NCBI GenBank assembly: GCA_963669155.1 | Contig: OZ022576.1 | Location: 24,820,150-24,884,149 of the forward strand | Reading direction: 5' to 3' | Length of the DNA stretch: 64,000 nucleotides | Origin: Arbacia lixula | Taxonomy: Eukaryota > Echinodermata > Echinoidea > Arbacioida > Arbaciidae | Shown here: piece after piece, positions 10,778 to 22,440 of the stretch | How positions within the stretch are numbered: position 1 is the stretch's first letter | How the letters are laid out: each line of letters starts with the position of its first letter | Notes under the pieces: model-generated | Database searches by the model: none | Told to the model about the DNA's origin: nothing | The model's input: the letters and a program-made list of their open reading frames with translations, nothing else | Program-made: the position numbers and the translations under genes

Positions 10778-11504
10778 GGTTGTTATAATTGCTCTTTACT
10801 GGGTGTACTTGGCTCAAAAACAAATGTGACATGTTTACATCTGAGTTTTGATATCTGCAATTATGAACCCCCCCCCCCCCCCGCCAAAAAAAGAGCCCTG
10901 TGACATGCATTTACATATTAAAGAAAAACATGGAGCACCAACCAATGCCTGCGGATTGCCAACAAGAATATTAATCCTAGGGATAGGTTCCTGTTACTAC
11001 TGGTGCTTACATCAGAAATGATATTCCTGCATAATAGATGAAGAAGAACATGAAGACTATTCACTGATTTATATAATCAGTTTTATCATGTCTTGTTGTT
11101 GACTTTATAGTATGGCCCCTGGAGATGGTGAGATCATAAGGTGAGATTCAGTTTTATAATTGACTAACATTCCTTTTGCTGCATATATTTAAATCCAAAA
11201 GAACATGCTTAATAAAAAAAATACAAAAATTAACATCGATTTGGCTGTTTATTAGTGGTATGTAATGCAGACATTGCGTATTGTTGCATATCAATACTGG
11301 AAATGAACTTGAAAAAATGTGCAATTTGGTTTTTGATCTTTAGAAACAAATGCTTAATTAAGTGCACATTAACCTGCTGATGATATTCAAGCTAATGGCA
11401 AACATGAACAAGGAATACATATAATGGGGGACAATATATATATGTTGTCCTTGTATGCTCATTTTTTGAAATTTTATTTTTAAACTCCTTCTACCCTAGT
11501 CTTA

Positions 11505-11866
11505 ATAAAATAGTCAAAAAATAGTTTTAAAAATAGTTAAAAAATAGACCAAAAATAGTAAAAAAAATAGCAATAAAATATATTTTTTCTCTATTTTCTT
11601 TCCCTAAAAATAGTAAAAAAATAGTAAAAAAATATATAGGAAATAGGATAAAAATAGAAAAAAAGACTATTTTTTCCTTTATGTTTTGGAACGAGTAAAA
11701 AATAGCGAAAAAATAGAGAAGTCTCGCAAAATATATAATAAATATATTTCAAGAAATATATTTTTCCCCTATTTTTTTAGTTACAAGCCTATTTTTCTCC
11801 TATTTTTTTCAGAGAAGGTATTTTTTGACATGTTAATCTATTTTTCTTCTATTTTTGTTACTGAGT
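11505..11866. repeat. AAAAATAG-rich low-complexity block
   Basis: Dozens of AAAAATAG or AAAATAG units on the plus strand up to about 11750, then the inverse CTATTTTTT units to 11866, so the block is roughly palindromic at the word level. A second such block lies at 16890-17085. No gene is seen in 11141-11504. Confidence 0.6.
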
Positions 11867-13352
11867 GATGTATATTGTTGTATTTGTTGTTCATGGATTG
11901 ATACACACTGTAATATTGATCCATTCAAAGATACTTCTCAAACCACTCTCCCAGTTCCAGTGCACCACTTCAGAGTCAACCATTCTCTCATTGTCATAGT
12001 CATTGTGCAAATGGATTGTGTTAAATAAGCCCTCAGTGGTTACACCATATAAACTTATACTCTCAGAATCGATCACCCAGCCTCTTGATCACTGAAGTCC
12101 ATAAACGTCTTGACGGACTGAATGAGAAACAAAATTATATAGTAAAAAAAAATTTAATAACAAAACAATTATTGTACAATGTTAGGATATATCACAATCT
12201 CCAATGTTTCCAATATCTCCATTACGAGTTGTCAGCTTCATTCACGTAAAAATTAAATGCAGTTATATGGTTTAATTTTATAGTAAGCAGTCACATGAAA
12301 GAGGTAGAATATGAAATACATAGCAGCTACATGTATGAGTATACATGTACTTACAATGACATAATGGCATAATAGCCGACCTGATTTATGATGACAACAT
12401 GATGATCCTACATTGAATAAATTAAGAATCACATTAAACTCTTTTTTAAACTAAAGAAATAACAATTTGAAACAGAACACACTGAAGCAATCTGGTAGAG
12501 GCCAGTTGATGGTCTCGATCTGCACCATTATGTAGTTTCACTCGTTCCATGTTAATGATGAGGAAGTCAGCACTTCTCTTGACTACGACCACCTAATCCT
12601 TGGTGAGTATCACCCTCTCCTGAGGACGTTTGGAGCTGAAAAAGCACACACACAATAAAAAAACATGATTAATAGATGTATCTTGATTTCCACAGCAATA
12701 TTAATTTGTGTGCTGTACTAAATTGCGTGAGTATATGTTATTTTCTTGAAAAATATGGCATTCCAAAACCTGCAATAGTATAAAACGGTTGCTAATTAGC
12801 TTGATATTCATAGTCCTGCAGGTCAATTTCTTATATTTTGTATTTTTTTTTAACATGTGTACAGTTCACAATAAAACAAAAATTGGGACGTCATGGTTAT
12901 CATCACTCAATAAAATGTCAGATCAATGGAAATGAATTCATGGTGGATTGATGCACCATGTAATATCTTGGCTCAAGATTTGAAGTTAACATGCCAAAAT
13001 TTATGCAAAAATATTGCATTGCAATACATGTATTGAAATACATGTATTACCACAAACAACAATCAACAACATCTATGACACTTACTTATCTCTCTTGATG
13101 TGTCGTTTGTTGCTGATGGCAGCATGGAGGAACACAAACAGGCAGAGACAGTACCAGATCGCCTTCCCTCATTTGATTATGTAGCCCTGAGAACATAAAG
13201 AGAAAACAAATTATTAAAAATATGTTGAAAGTCATAAGAAGTAACTTTTTAATCAAGATAGTGCAAAATTACTAGTACGTACATAGTTGGGTTGTTTAAA
13301 ACTAAAAGCATGTGCCCCGTAAAAGAACAAAGTATATAGAATGTATGTGTAT

Positions 13353-13734
13353 AATTCTCCCTATCGCATATAGCCGATATCCAGCGATATCACCTCGCGA
13401 TACCGATATCTGATCGATTGCTCTTGGAACATATACTTCCGGTAAGAGTTTGTTGTCGGCGCAAAGTGATCTAGAAATCGCTTTTTTGGATGAATTAATC
13501 AGTGAACAATTTATCTAGGGTTAAGGTTATGGTCAGGGTTAGGTATAGAATTAGGTTTAGGGTTAGGGTAAGGGTTAGCTTTAGAGTTAAAATTCATAAA
13601 ATTAGTAGGAAACCGTGGTCCCTATTGTACGGGATGTACGTGGACCGGAAGTTTGTATCCCAAGAATTAAAGGTAAAATAATTAGAGCGCCACACACGTT
13701 CAGATTCGGAGAGCTATATGCGACAGGGAGAATT
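13353..13734. mobile_element. MITE with AATTCTCCCTATCGCATATAG ends and TTAGGG-like core, copy 1
   Basis: The left end TTCTCCCTATCGCATATAGC is mirrored by GAGCTATATGCGACAGGGAG at the right end. The core (13517-13590) is a degenerate run of TTAGGG-like units. TTAA-like bases flank the ends (ATAA left, TTAA right), which hints at a piggyBac-type target; this is inference. Another copy lies at 33502-33904. It sits in an intron of the decayed minus-strand gene. Confidence 0.7.
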
Positions 13735-14639
13735 AAACATTTTACTGGCATGCAAATGCTAGAAATACCATTTATTTTTGAGCATGAAAAACAAAATTGA
13801 TAACATTTAATACATGTATCAGATAGTCTAGTTAATTGTGGTGAAAGAAGGGCTTGTTTCACATTTCATTGTACTAAGTTAGTCATGCCACCTCACGTAC
13901 ATGTCGTTTTATTTGACTAATTGTTCCAGCATTCTTCAATTCATGACTGGGACTAAGATTAATGATCATCCGGCCAAGTGTCCATGCATGCTTACTGATT
14001 TGGTAATTTTCAGTCAGATTTCATTCTCTATAACATTTGAATAGCCCTCAATATGTTGCAACATAATTATAATTCACCAAAGTTTTAAAGATATCATCAC
14101 CTTAAATCGATTGCCTAAGAGCACTTTAATTTAGTACCATTAAATTATGATTGATGTTTTACACAGCATTAACTATGGAAAGTGAGTTATATACGTGTAC
14201 TAATTACAAACCTGTGTTCCTCCAGGGCATGGGATATTCCACAATCCCCACTGCTGTAGACATTCCAGGGGGTGATAGTACATGTGTGTTGTACCAGCAT
14301 GCTCTATTTATCTTTGTAGTGGCTACCCTCCCTCCATGTACAAATCTGAATAAATTAAAAAGGGAATAAAATCACATCAGTATTTTAGACAGCATAATTT
14401 AACATATCAGCAATGAGCTATTTAAATGAACACATCACATATGTGATGGCTTTCCATTTTGAAGAGAGAAGGTCAGGGTAAATCTTAGTTCTTGCCTATC
14501 ATCCGTAACGAGGTAAATCATAGATTCCACCACCATCAGCAGCCGTTTTTCACAGCGTACTCCTTACTCCTAGCTCGCCCTGTGAGGAAATCCACGCTGT
14601 ATAGCGTGGGGTATGCTCCGTCGAGCATTTTAAAATCAC

Positions 14640-15085
14640 ATCATTTTGGTTTGCAAAGCCGTTTGGGAAAATGGCTGCATAATAGAAATCACAAAAATCT
14701 TCTGCCTTACCAAGTTAGTATAATCCTTAAGCCAGCTGGCATTTCTGTGTCAAAATCAGCAATTTAGATAGGTAGGTATATTTTTGCATACTTTTGCTGG
14801 CTTCAAAAATTTGCTTCCGTTATCGATATGCAGGCGCTCGTACATTTTGAATGAGGCTTGATATTGATACCAACAAGGCTTAGTATTGATGACACATACT
14901 GTTTTGAAACCAGCAAAAGTTAGATTAGAATGTGAAAATTACATACCCGTCTATAATCACTGTGGCACAGAAAGCAACCTTTCAGGTACCTGTTAAGCTG
15001 GCTAAAAAAGATACTTGGTAAGTATTTTTGTGATTTTTGCCAAGCCATTTTCCAAATGTTTACCAAACCAAAATGTGTGCAATAT
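14640..15085. repeat. imperfect inverted repeat, about 445 bp
   Basis: Outer arms CATTTTGGTTTGCAAAGCCG (14642) and its near inverse ending AAACCAAAATG (about 15083), with inner arms CTTTTGCTGGCTTCAAAA (14791) and TTTTGAAACCAGCAAAAG (14912). Likely an old foldback element. Nothing else is seen in 13735-14640 and 15086-15835 beyond the doubtful exon near 14212. Confidence 0.45.
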
Positions 15086-15835
15086 ATAGATTCGAGTTTC
15101 GAGTTACCAAAATTGCCAAAATCAACAACTAATCAAATCACTGCTAATCTCGACTCTCTTGCTCCAAAGCCAGCTCATGTTTGAGCGGGCTGGTCGCAGT
15201 TAAACCTAGCTATACTCCATGCATACCTATGACCAACAATCATGCTCACTAACAGAGTAGACGTAGAATAGATCTAGATCTACATGTAATTGTTTGGCAC
15301 AAACAAGACTGACAAGACTGTGGTCAGCACCCCGTCCCCAAAACTTGAGTCAAGATAATGATTTTTATCCTACACAGTAGGATCTAGAGTAACTAACTTG
15401 ACTACAATAGCACTTGAGAATATCACGGAAGACAGGAATAATTAAAACGGTCGACAGGATAACTCTTGTACACGTTCAATACTAACACCATTGTTAGTAC
15501 ATGGGGATAGCTATATGGGCTAGCTTGCAGAGCTGTTTGTCAGCTAGTGTGACTCTACTCTAGTGACAATGATTATGTAAGAAACATGAACTATATTCAA
15601 CTTCACAATAATCCTATCCTAGTAAATACCATAAGGCCTTACCTGATGTTGCTTGACTTTGTAGGATATTACAGAGATGATGATGGTATATTTTGCCCCT
15701 CCAACCGCCAGAAACATTCTGATGTTTTCAAAATTTGTAACCTGCCAGTCGGCCAGCTAGGGCTCCTATTGGTTGCCAAAAATAGCCCAATCCTAGACCC
15801 AGCTAGCTGCACTCTGCATGCAAGGTACATTACAC

Positions 15836-15898
15836 ACCACACACACACACACACAGAGAGAGAGACACACACACACACACACACAAACACACACAGCC
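15836..15898. repeat. AC/AG microsatellite
   Basis: Runs of (AC)n interrupted by AGAGAGAGAG, about 60 bp. Open frames across it are artefacts of the repeat. Confidence 0.9.
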
Positions 15899-16110
15899 CG
15901 CCCATTGATACATGTCAACTAGTCTTTTGTGCAGACCTGGATGGGTTTCATGACATAACCATGCAGTGAAAATCATTCTTTACATTATAACACATGCCAG
16001 GTAGCATAGTATTTCCCAAAGGGTCTAAATGATTTTGTTTAATCTCAATTCTGTGCACCTCACAGCCTATAGTACTGAGGCTAAATTGCTGCCAACTTGA
16101 GGATCAAACA

Positions 16111-16275
16111 GTCTATTCGAAATTATGTCTGGTAACAGAGACTATGCCCCAATCCCATCCTTGCCACAGAGCTAGAAAGCCTATGTTTTAGTTCGTTGAT
16201 CCTCGCTCCTCAGTCAGAGGAACTTTGATGTCATAGTCTAGGGCATAGTCTGTGTTACCAGACCTAGTTGTTAAT
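16111..16275. repeat. short foldback element
   Basis: The left arm GTCTATTCGAAATTATGTCT followed by GGTAACAGAGACTATGCCCC pairs with the right arm at about 16226-16275 (GGGCATAGTCTGTGTTACCA then GACCTAGTTGTTAATAGAC). About 165 bp. Confidence 0.55.
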
Positions 16276-16489
16276 AGACTGGGTAGCGCTGTCACCTCAG
16301 ACCCTTTGTACCTAAACAATGTACCTGTAGCAACAATTATGTGTACCACGAAACATAACATTTACATGACACTTTCTAAAATTCTCTTATGGTGAAAAAT
16401 ATTGCTTTTGTTTTGTTAATTAAGATTGAAATCTTTGAACTTAATCTTAAACTTAAACTTAAGCAGTAACTTAATCTTCTGTTTTAAAA

Positions 16490-16890
16490 GATAGCCTGGC
16501 AATATGAAGGAGGAAAAAAAGTTTTAATAACATATATACAAAAAATAGCCTGGCAATGTGAGAGGAAGTAGGAAAAATAGTATAAAAATAAATAAAAACT
16601 TTTGAAGTTTCTGAAAAATAGTTAAAAAATAGCCTGGCTATGTCAGACAAAGTAGGAAAAATAGTATAAAAATACATAGAAACTTTTGAAGTTTCTTGAA
16701 AATAGTTAAAAAATAGTCTGGCAATGTCAGACGAAGTAGGAAAAATAGTATAAAAATACATAGAAACTTTTGAAGTTTCTAAAAAATAGTTAGAAAATAG
16801 CCTAGCAATGTCAGATGAAGTTGGAAAAATAGTATAAAAATATATGGAAACTTTTGAAGTTTCTGAAAAATAGTTTAAAAATAGCCTCGC
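16490..16890. repeat. tandem repeat, about 84-bp unit, 4-5 copies
   Basis: Each unit carries AAAATAGCCTGGCAATGTCA, a GACGAAGTAGG motif, then AGAAACTTTTGAAGTTTC, itself a small palindrome. The units are close to identical. The minus-strand frame across it reads as a periodic protein only because of the repeat. Confidence 0.8.
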
Positions 16891-17085
16891 ACGGAAGGAA
16901 AGTTTAAAAAATAGAAAAAAAATAGCCCACTATTTGAAAACAGTATAAAAATAGTCTATTTTTATCCTATTTTTTTTTAAAGAAATAGTTTTTAAAATAG
17001 TCAACTTTTGGCAAAAATAGTAAAAAAATAGTCAAAAAATAGGCGAAAAATATATTTTCTCACTCAAAAAAACTACTAGGGTATT
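16890..17085. repeat. second AAAAATAG-rich block
   Basis: Continues from the 84-bp array with AAAAAATAG units and a central CTATTTTTATCC inverse. Same word composition as 11505-11866, so the two are probably related elements. Confidence 0.55.
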
Positions 17086-17659
17086 CACATACTTACAACT
17101 CGATTAAACACAATATCATCAGCACATTAGTAACATATTTCCAAATGTACATACTACATGGATTCCATGACCATTTAGTGGCTGGTATCCAACCACTTGC
17201 CCACTTTTTGTACACCATTCCAATGACGAGAATGCAGTGAATCATCATTAGACCAAAATATACAGAAAAGGCAATGCTTAAAACATTTACAATTTGAAAA
17301 ACAATCCACAAAAGGAAGACAATAAAACATGATACAGACTTTACACCAACACCACATAAATCACACGCCCCCATGTCACCTCATAATGAATGCACTCATC
17401 AGCATCAATGTCATGCCACCACAGCAAAAATGATTATGTAAGGAATCACCTCGTTAAAAAATAAATAAAAAAAAAGTTGCCACCAGCAAGCTTTGATATT
17501 TATTTTAATGATTTTCTTGCATTTGTATGACAAGCTCCTACATACATAAAATATGTTTATTTTGTATGTTGCTTGTTACTGTATATTGTATGCAGATGAA
17601 AAATAAATGAAGAAACTTCAAAAGTGAAATTCAAATTCAAAGTAATGCAAAAGAAATGC

Positions 17660-17915
17660 TTTTTAGAAAATGTGAATGTTAGCAGTAGATTCATGACTTT
17701 TGGGTTTCTTTTCATTGAACTGACATGCAATTCATTCATTTTGCATTTTTAGAAAATGTGAATGTTACCAGTAGACTCATGACTTTTGGGTTTCTTTTCA
17801 TTGAACTGACATGCAATTCATTCATTTCACATTTTTAGAAAATGTGAATGTTAGCAGTAGACTCATGACTTTTGGGTTTCTTTACATTGAACTGACATGC
17901 TTCAATTCATTTGGA
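17660..17915. repeat. 86-bp tandem repeat, about 3 copies
   Basis: Units begin TTTTTAGAAAATGTGAATGT at 17660, 17746 and 17832, exactly 86 bp apart, and differ at a few bases. No open frame. The flanking 17916-18930 shows no exon I can support. Confidence 0.85.
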
Positions 17916-18934
17916 AAGCATGATGATTTCAAAAATGAATTGCATTAATCGCACTAAACAGGCTCAAACACTATCACCTCTGAGCATGAGTAAGAAGTAT
18001 TTACCAGAATTTGTGCATGCAAATTTAGCTGTGACTTGAGAAAAAGCTATTTCATTCCTATTTAATTCAGTCAATCATAAACAAATATATAATCTTTAAG
18101 GACACTTTACTTTCATTATTCTTTTTTACGCATCAGAAGAGCTGAACTGTAATGCGATCAAGTGACCAATTACAATCAAAGAAAACAAAATAAAGGATGG
18201 TAAGGTGTTATCTTTATTGACTGAACACTATGTGTCCGAAAGGCTGTAGGACCGCTCAGATAGACATTCTAATCTAGGGTTATGACTTTGTGTGAGTAGA
18301 ATTTAATATTTTATTTTCCTTATTATTTTGTAGAGAGTGATTGTTGCTAACCTCTTGCATGAGAGATGCGGTTGAGAATTTATCGCTGTTGGAATTCTCT
18401 CTTTTTAGCCGACAGAGTGTGGGTTGTGTTGTCTTTTATCTCCTCCACACCAGAGAGGGATTTAATGTTGTACAGTCTGTCTTCTATTGTCAATGTGCCG
18501 TCCTACCATATTTTGATAGTATAGTCCTTTATCTAATTTATTGATGACTATTTCTAAAACAATTTCTTGTTACTTTTTGGCTGTCAAATTTAATACAAAC
18601 ACTGCACAAGGCACAGGAGGAGTTATGAAATATTTAGAGCTGAGTTGGCTATCTACTGCTCATCAACCAATCCGTGAGCCTGTTTACACCGCCCGGGAGG
18701 ACCAAAGGCGGACCGTGGGAGATAAAGTCTTTATTGACATGTGGTTTCTTGAGCGTGTTTTATTGTATCGCAGTTCTTTTCCATGCAATTCAGTATAACA
18801 AAAAATGCAAATTGCATGCAAAATTGAAGGATAATTCAATCCTGTCTAAACTGTTTTGCCACTTTCCAAATTTGCAGCAAATCATTGACTCTCTGGTTAA
18901 TGCATGAAGACATGTTGTAAATCATTTATTTCTG

Positions 18935-19025
18935 TGTTTTTCAACCCACCCTTACCTCTCATTATTTTGTTTTTAAACCCACCCTATCCTTGCATTATTT
19001 TGTTTTTAAAACCACCCATGCATTG
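18935..19025. repeat. about 33-bp tandem repeat
   Basis: Three tandem units of the pattern CATTATTTTGTTTTTAAACC with CCACCC, progressively diverged. It lies just upstream of a candidate exon at 19047. Confidence 0.6.
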
Positions 19026-19046
19026 TATTTCTAACCCTTTTAAAAG

Positions 19047-21154
19047 GAAGTTGATGGAGGTGCTAAAATTGTTGATCTCCAGACAGTCTTAAAGAGTGGT
19101 AAATATCAGCCAAGATGTTCTAGCCTGTCACCTGTTCCTGCAGCTTCCTGCTTCTCTGCATCATAACAGATTGTGCGTTGTATCCTCGGCACTTATTTGT
19201 CTATGGTTGATACTGCTGGGAGTAACAAACATTAACTAGCACATTCATGCCATTTTTGTTGTGTGCATCTACTTCACGTCATGGGCAAACACTCACGGTG
19301 TATTTACATGGGTAGTCTATTCTGTTAGCATGTATGGAAACTTGCTTTTGATAAAGATGGATTGATCAGAGAAATTCAGAAATATTAGAGAAAAATATCA
19401 AAATCTGACATTTCCAAAAATATGAAGCATGAGATCATTTGGGAGTGTTATGTCAAACATTTAAAGAATAATGTAACTTCATTGCTCAATTTCTATGCCC
19501 AAACTGGCTTTAACATTTTCTTCTCTAAATTTAATTGTCCTGAATAAACACCTGATCTGATAATTCCAATTATTATTGAAAGCAATTTTCTGCCTGCCTG
19601 GATTTCTCACGCTTTAGTGAGAATGCTTGACAGAATAATATATTAAGCATGTTCAGAAATTTGGCACCAGTCTGGCACAATCATTTTGGGTTCCCACATA
19701 CTTTGCTCCAGGAGACAGATAAAGAAATTCTTACAAGTCTTGGGCTACCTTGTTTTTCTGGTAGCCAGTTGAACTCCTCAGAAATTCATCCAGGTAGCCA
19801 ATATGTTAAAAGTTATATTTTCATTTATGCTTTGCCACAAACGTGACTGGTGGCGTTAATGTGCAAGGTTGTCCATCTGGATCTGGGTTACATGATAACC
19901 CACAAAAGATTTACCAAATTTCACCAAATATTCTGCAATTATGAAACATTATAGTTTGGGTCAAAAAGTCAAGGTCTAATGCAAATATTTCAGATGTGCA
20001 GGTAGCCTTATGGATAATGGTGCATTCTGTTATTCCTTGCTTCTTTATTTTGTCCTATTACTGGTAATCGTGTGAAAATAGGCAATTAGTGTGTTAATAT
20101 CCAAATCACACACATGTGGCAATGTTTTACTAAATTAGGTTTTGACTCTGTGTTATTTTTATGTCACATGGTTTATGTCAGTACGCTCTTCAATATACAT
20201 CAATTCATGTTAACTATGTGCAATCTGTTTACTTGACTGCATTTATATTTTGAGTTGTGGTGTCAGTGTGGATTTACACACTTTATTTACTAACCCAACA
20301 TTATTAACATTTAGACCAAGATCACATGTTTTTATGCCTCTGATGGCATCATGTTTCCAGTCGGTCAGTCCATACGGAGCTTGTTTCGGTGATAAAAAAA
20401 AGAAAATCAACCAAATTTCATCAAACTTAGTACACCACAAATATAGGGCAGGACAATTATTGTAGAAATAAAAAATTAGTGGTGGTTTGGTTTGTTCCTC
20501 TCTGTGACCCCATGTCATTTTCTTTCAGATACTTTGCATGATATATGGCTTGGTCCTGCAGTATTCAACCACATGATATTTCTAGAATTGGTACAAATCT
20601 ACTTTACATGACAGTGTATTTGTTTAACTCATGTTACTAGAAAAGGCTCCAGAATTCCCTATGGAAAAGAAACTGAACTAAAATGTTATTGAAGGGGTGT
20701 TTTTGTACTTGAAATGTTAAATGTATGGGTAGTTTATTTGGCTACACTGTACTTGATATTGAGGGGAAACAAACAGTACAAAATAGAGGGTATTTTTTTT
20801 TACTTCGGGCATGATAGAAATAATCGTGAGGTGACAGCACTTGGCATGGATTGCAGTTTGACACGTCACCTTTCCTAACAATATTGTTCTTTCTTCCCAG
20901 CACTCCGGCAGCAGGAGGGGCATCCTACTCATGTCGCTATCAAGGAGGATGGCTTCCATTGGCGTCCATCTCAAGCACTACGCTCCTGCTCAGTCACAGA
21001 TGACGGTCGTACACTCTACCTCAACACAGTTTGCAATCAACGTTACGTCTTTCAATTGCAGACAAAGTACTCCCCTAAGTTGTGTGTCTTAACATTCATA
21101 TATACAGATTATCAATACATGTATATGCATTACTGGTGGTGCAAAACTAGTTGA
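19047..21154 (+). CDS. two exons of an unrecognised gene
   Basis: Exon 19047-19098 follows TTTTAAAAG and ends at GTAAAT, reading EVDGGAKIVDLQTVLKS plus one base. Exon 20901 onward follows a strong TTCTTCCCAG acceptor and supplies the two missing bases, then reads LRQQEGHPTHVAIKEDGFHW and TDDGRTLYLNTVCNQ. Codon use there is clearly coding-like until about 21080; the frame then runs through AT-rich sequence to TGA at 21152, so either the C-terminus is AT-rich or an unseen donor lies near 21065-21085. The phases match each other but not the alternative 3' exon of the DNase-like gene (11111-11140). I do not recognise the domain. The 5' exons are not found. Confidence 0.4.
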
Positions 21155-22170
21155 ATAATTGTATGCGAGATATTTTTACATACATATGCTATCATAAATA
21201 CTCATAATTGGTACGAATATGACTACTACTGTGTGCGCATGTAGCATACATGGTTGTTGTGAGAGTATTTTTAAAGCATTTTGTGAAATTTGTAAACTTG
21301 CATCAAACTATGTTGTGATCCTTGTGCAGTACTCTCAGAGGAATCAAGTTTAACCCTCATGTGTTTTATAAAGGATTGCAGAAACAAGAACACAATCTAT
21401 TGTAATGTTGATTGTAGTAGCAGAATGCAAACATTTGCAGATCAGTTTCTAATCTACCACAGTAATAATGCCACATGAAACTAACTGCTGTTCAAGGTGC
21501 AATTCTCACCCTCTCCTTCCTACCTCATATTCCTTAAACACGCTTAATAATGATAAATCAAACCATCATATGAAAACAAAAATATGCAAGTAAAGAAAAT
21601 ACTAGCTATAATTTCTGTGGGTTATTTGATATTTGAAATTCTAAATATCATGCCTTTCATATTTACGAGAATGATTGCATGTGATTGTTAATCATGAATT
21701 ATCATGTAAGTATCGAAGATGAATTGGAGGTGTTTTGTGATCATGTGTCTTCCATTTTTCATGGTGTGTAATATACTGTACATGTAAAATTTGCTTTCCA
21801 AGATCATGACCTAGTCATACTTTATGACATTTGAGGCTGACTCGTTCATGTTTCCATTCAACTTGTAGCGATATATGGCAGACAATAATTATGTTGAGAA
21901 GCTCAAAATATATGAGGCTGTGTTTTTAAACATTTGTTTACCTCTTTCAAAACAGCAACACAAGTTTGTTAGAAAACGAAATTTGTAGAAATATAATCTA
22001 AGCTGATGTGTACAAATATATCAATTCCATGACATTTTACAGACGAGATGACATTTAAAGAAAAACAGGGTATTTCACTGTGAATAGACCAAACTGCATG
22101 CACGTCCTAGGATTCAAAGGTCAAAATGTATATACTTGTTTGTTCTCACAGTATTGGTCTTGCATTTTTT
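21155..22170. other. non-coding stretch
   Basis: AT-rich sequence with many stop codons in all frames. I see no exon, repeat with clear ends, or RNA gene here. Confidence 0.5.
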
Positions 22171-22174
22171 TAAT

Positions 22175-22440
22175 ATAGAAATCAAGATGTACGGTTAAGT
22201 TTTTGTTTTCAATATGTTTATGTTTACATATTTCATTGTAGAAGTAGTTGTAGATGGTAGGATTTAGATCAGTGGGTACATATACAAAATTATATCCTGT
22301 CTAAGATATTGCAACCTATTTAGTGCTGAAATCAAGATGTATGGTTATGTTTTTGTTTTCAATATGTATATGTTGACATCTCTAATTGAGTGGTTGTAGA
22401 TGGTAGCATATACAACATTATATACAACATTTGTATATTA
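22175..22440. repeat. about 150-bp tandem repeat split by the LINE insertion (left part)
   Basis: ATCAAGATGTACGGTTAAGT at about 22181 recurs at about 22331 with small changes. The later part of the unit (AGTGGGTACATATACAAAAT, 22271) recurs after the LINE at about 31606 as GAGTGGGTACATGTACAAAA. A tandem pair therefore existed before the LINE landed in the second unit. Confidence 0.6.

Larger units (their letters stand above)
11891..17436 (-). pseudogene. decayed multi-exon gene, probable membrane protein, three in-frame stops
   Basis: Minus-strand exons with good splice sites: about 17347-17436 (DIDADECIHYEVTWGRVIYV), 13086-13186 (AIWYCLCLFVFLHAAISNKR, hydrophobic), 12526-12635 (SADFLIINMERVKL) and 11891-12117 (ending in TGA after INITVCINP). 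The phases of the last three match (2 then 1), and their codons look coding, yet the frame has TGA near 13169-13171, TAG near 12591-12593 and TGA near 12091-12093. A further exon ending at 14212 is doubtful. I do not recognise the family. The kept introns argue against a retrocopy; a duplicated or unitary pseudogene fits best. Sequencing error is possible but less likely at three places. Translational recoding of both TGA and TAG is unlikely. Confidence 0.5.

Noticed and set aside
15586..15969. 127-codon frame with His/Thr runs
   Set aside because: Half of it is translation of the AC microsatellite.
16471..16761. Periodic minus-strand protein
   Set aside because: Created by the 84-bp tandem repeat; not a real repeat protein.
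18334..18371. Short frame RVIVANLLHERC after a TTTTGTAG acceptor
   Set aside because: It faintly recalls phosphopantothenoylcysteine synthetase, but the donor is weak, the phase does not match the exon at 19047, and no other part of such a gene is present.
20901..21003. Alternative frame STPAAGGASYSCRYQGGWLP as C-terminus of the DNase gene
   Set aside because: Its phase fits the 30-bp exon at 11111, but the codon use of the other frame is much more coding-like and continues further.
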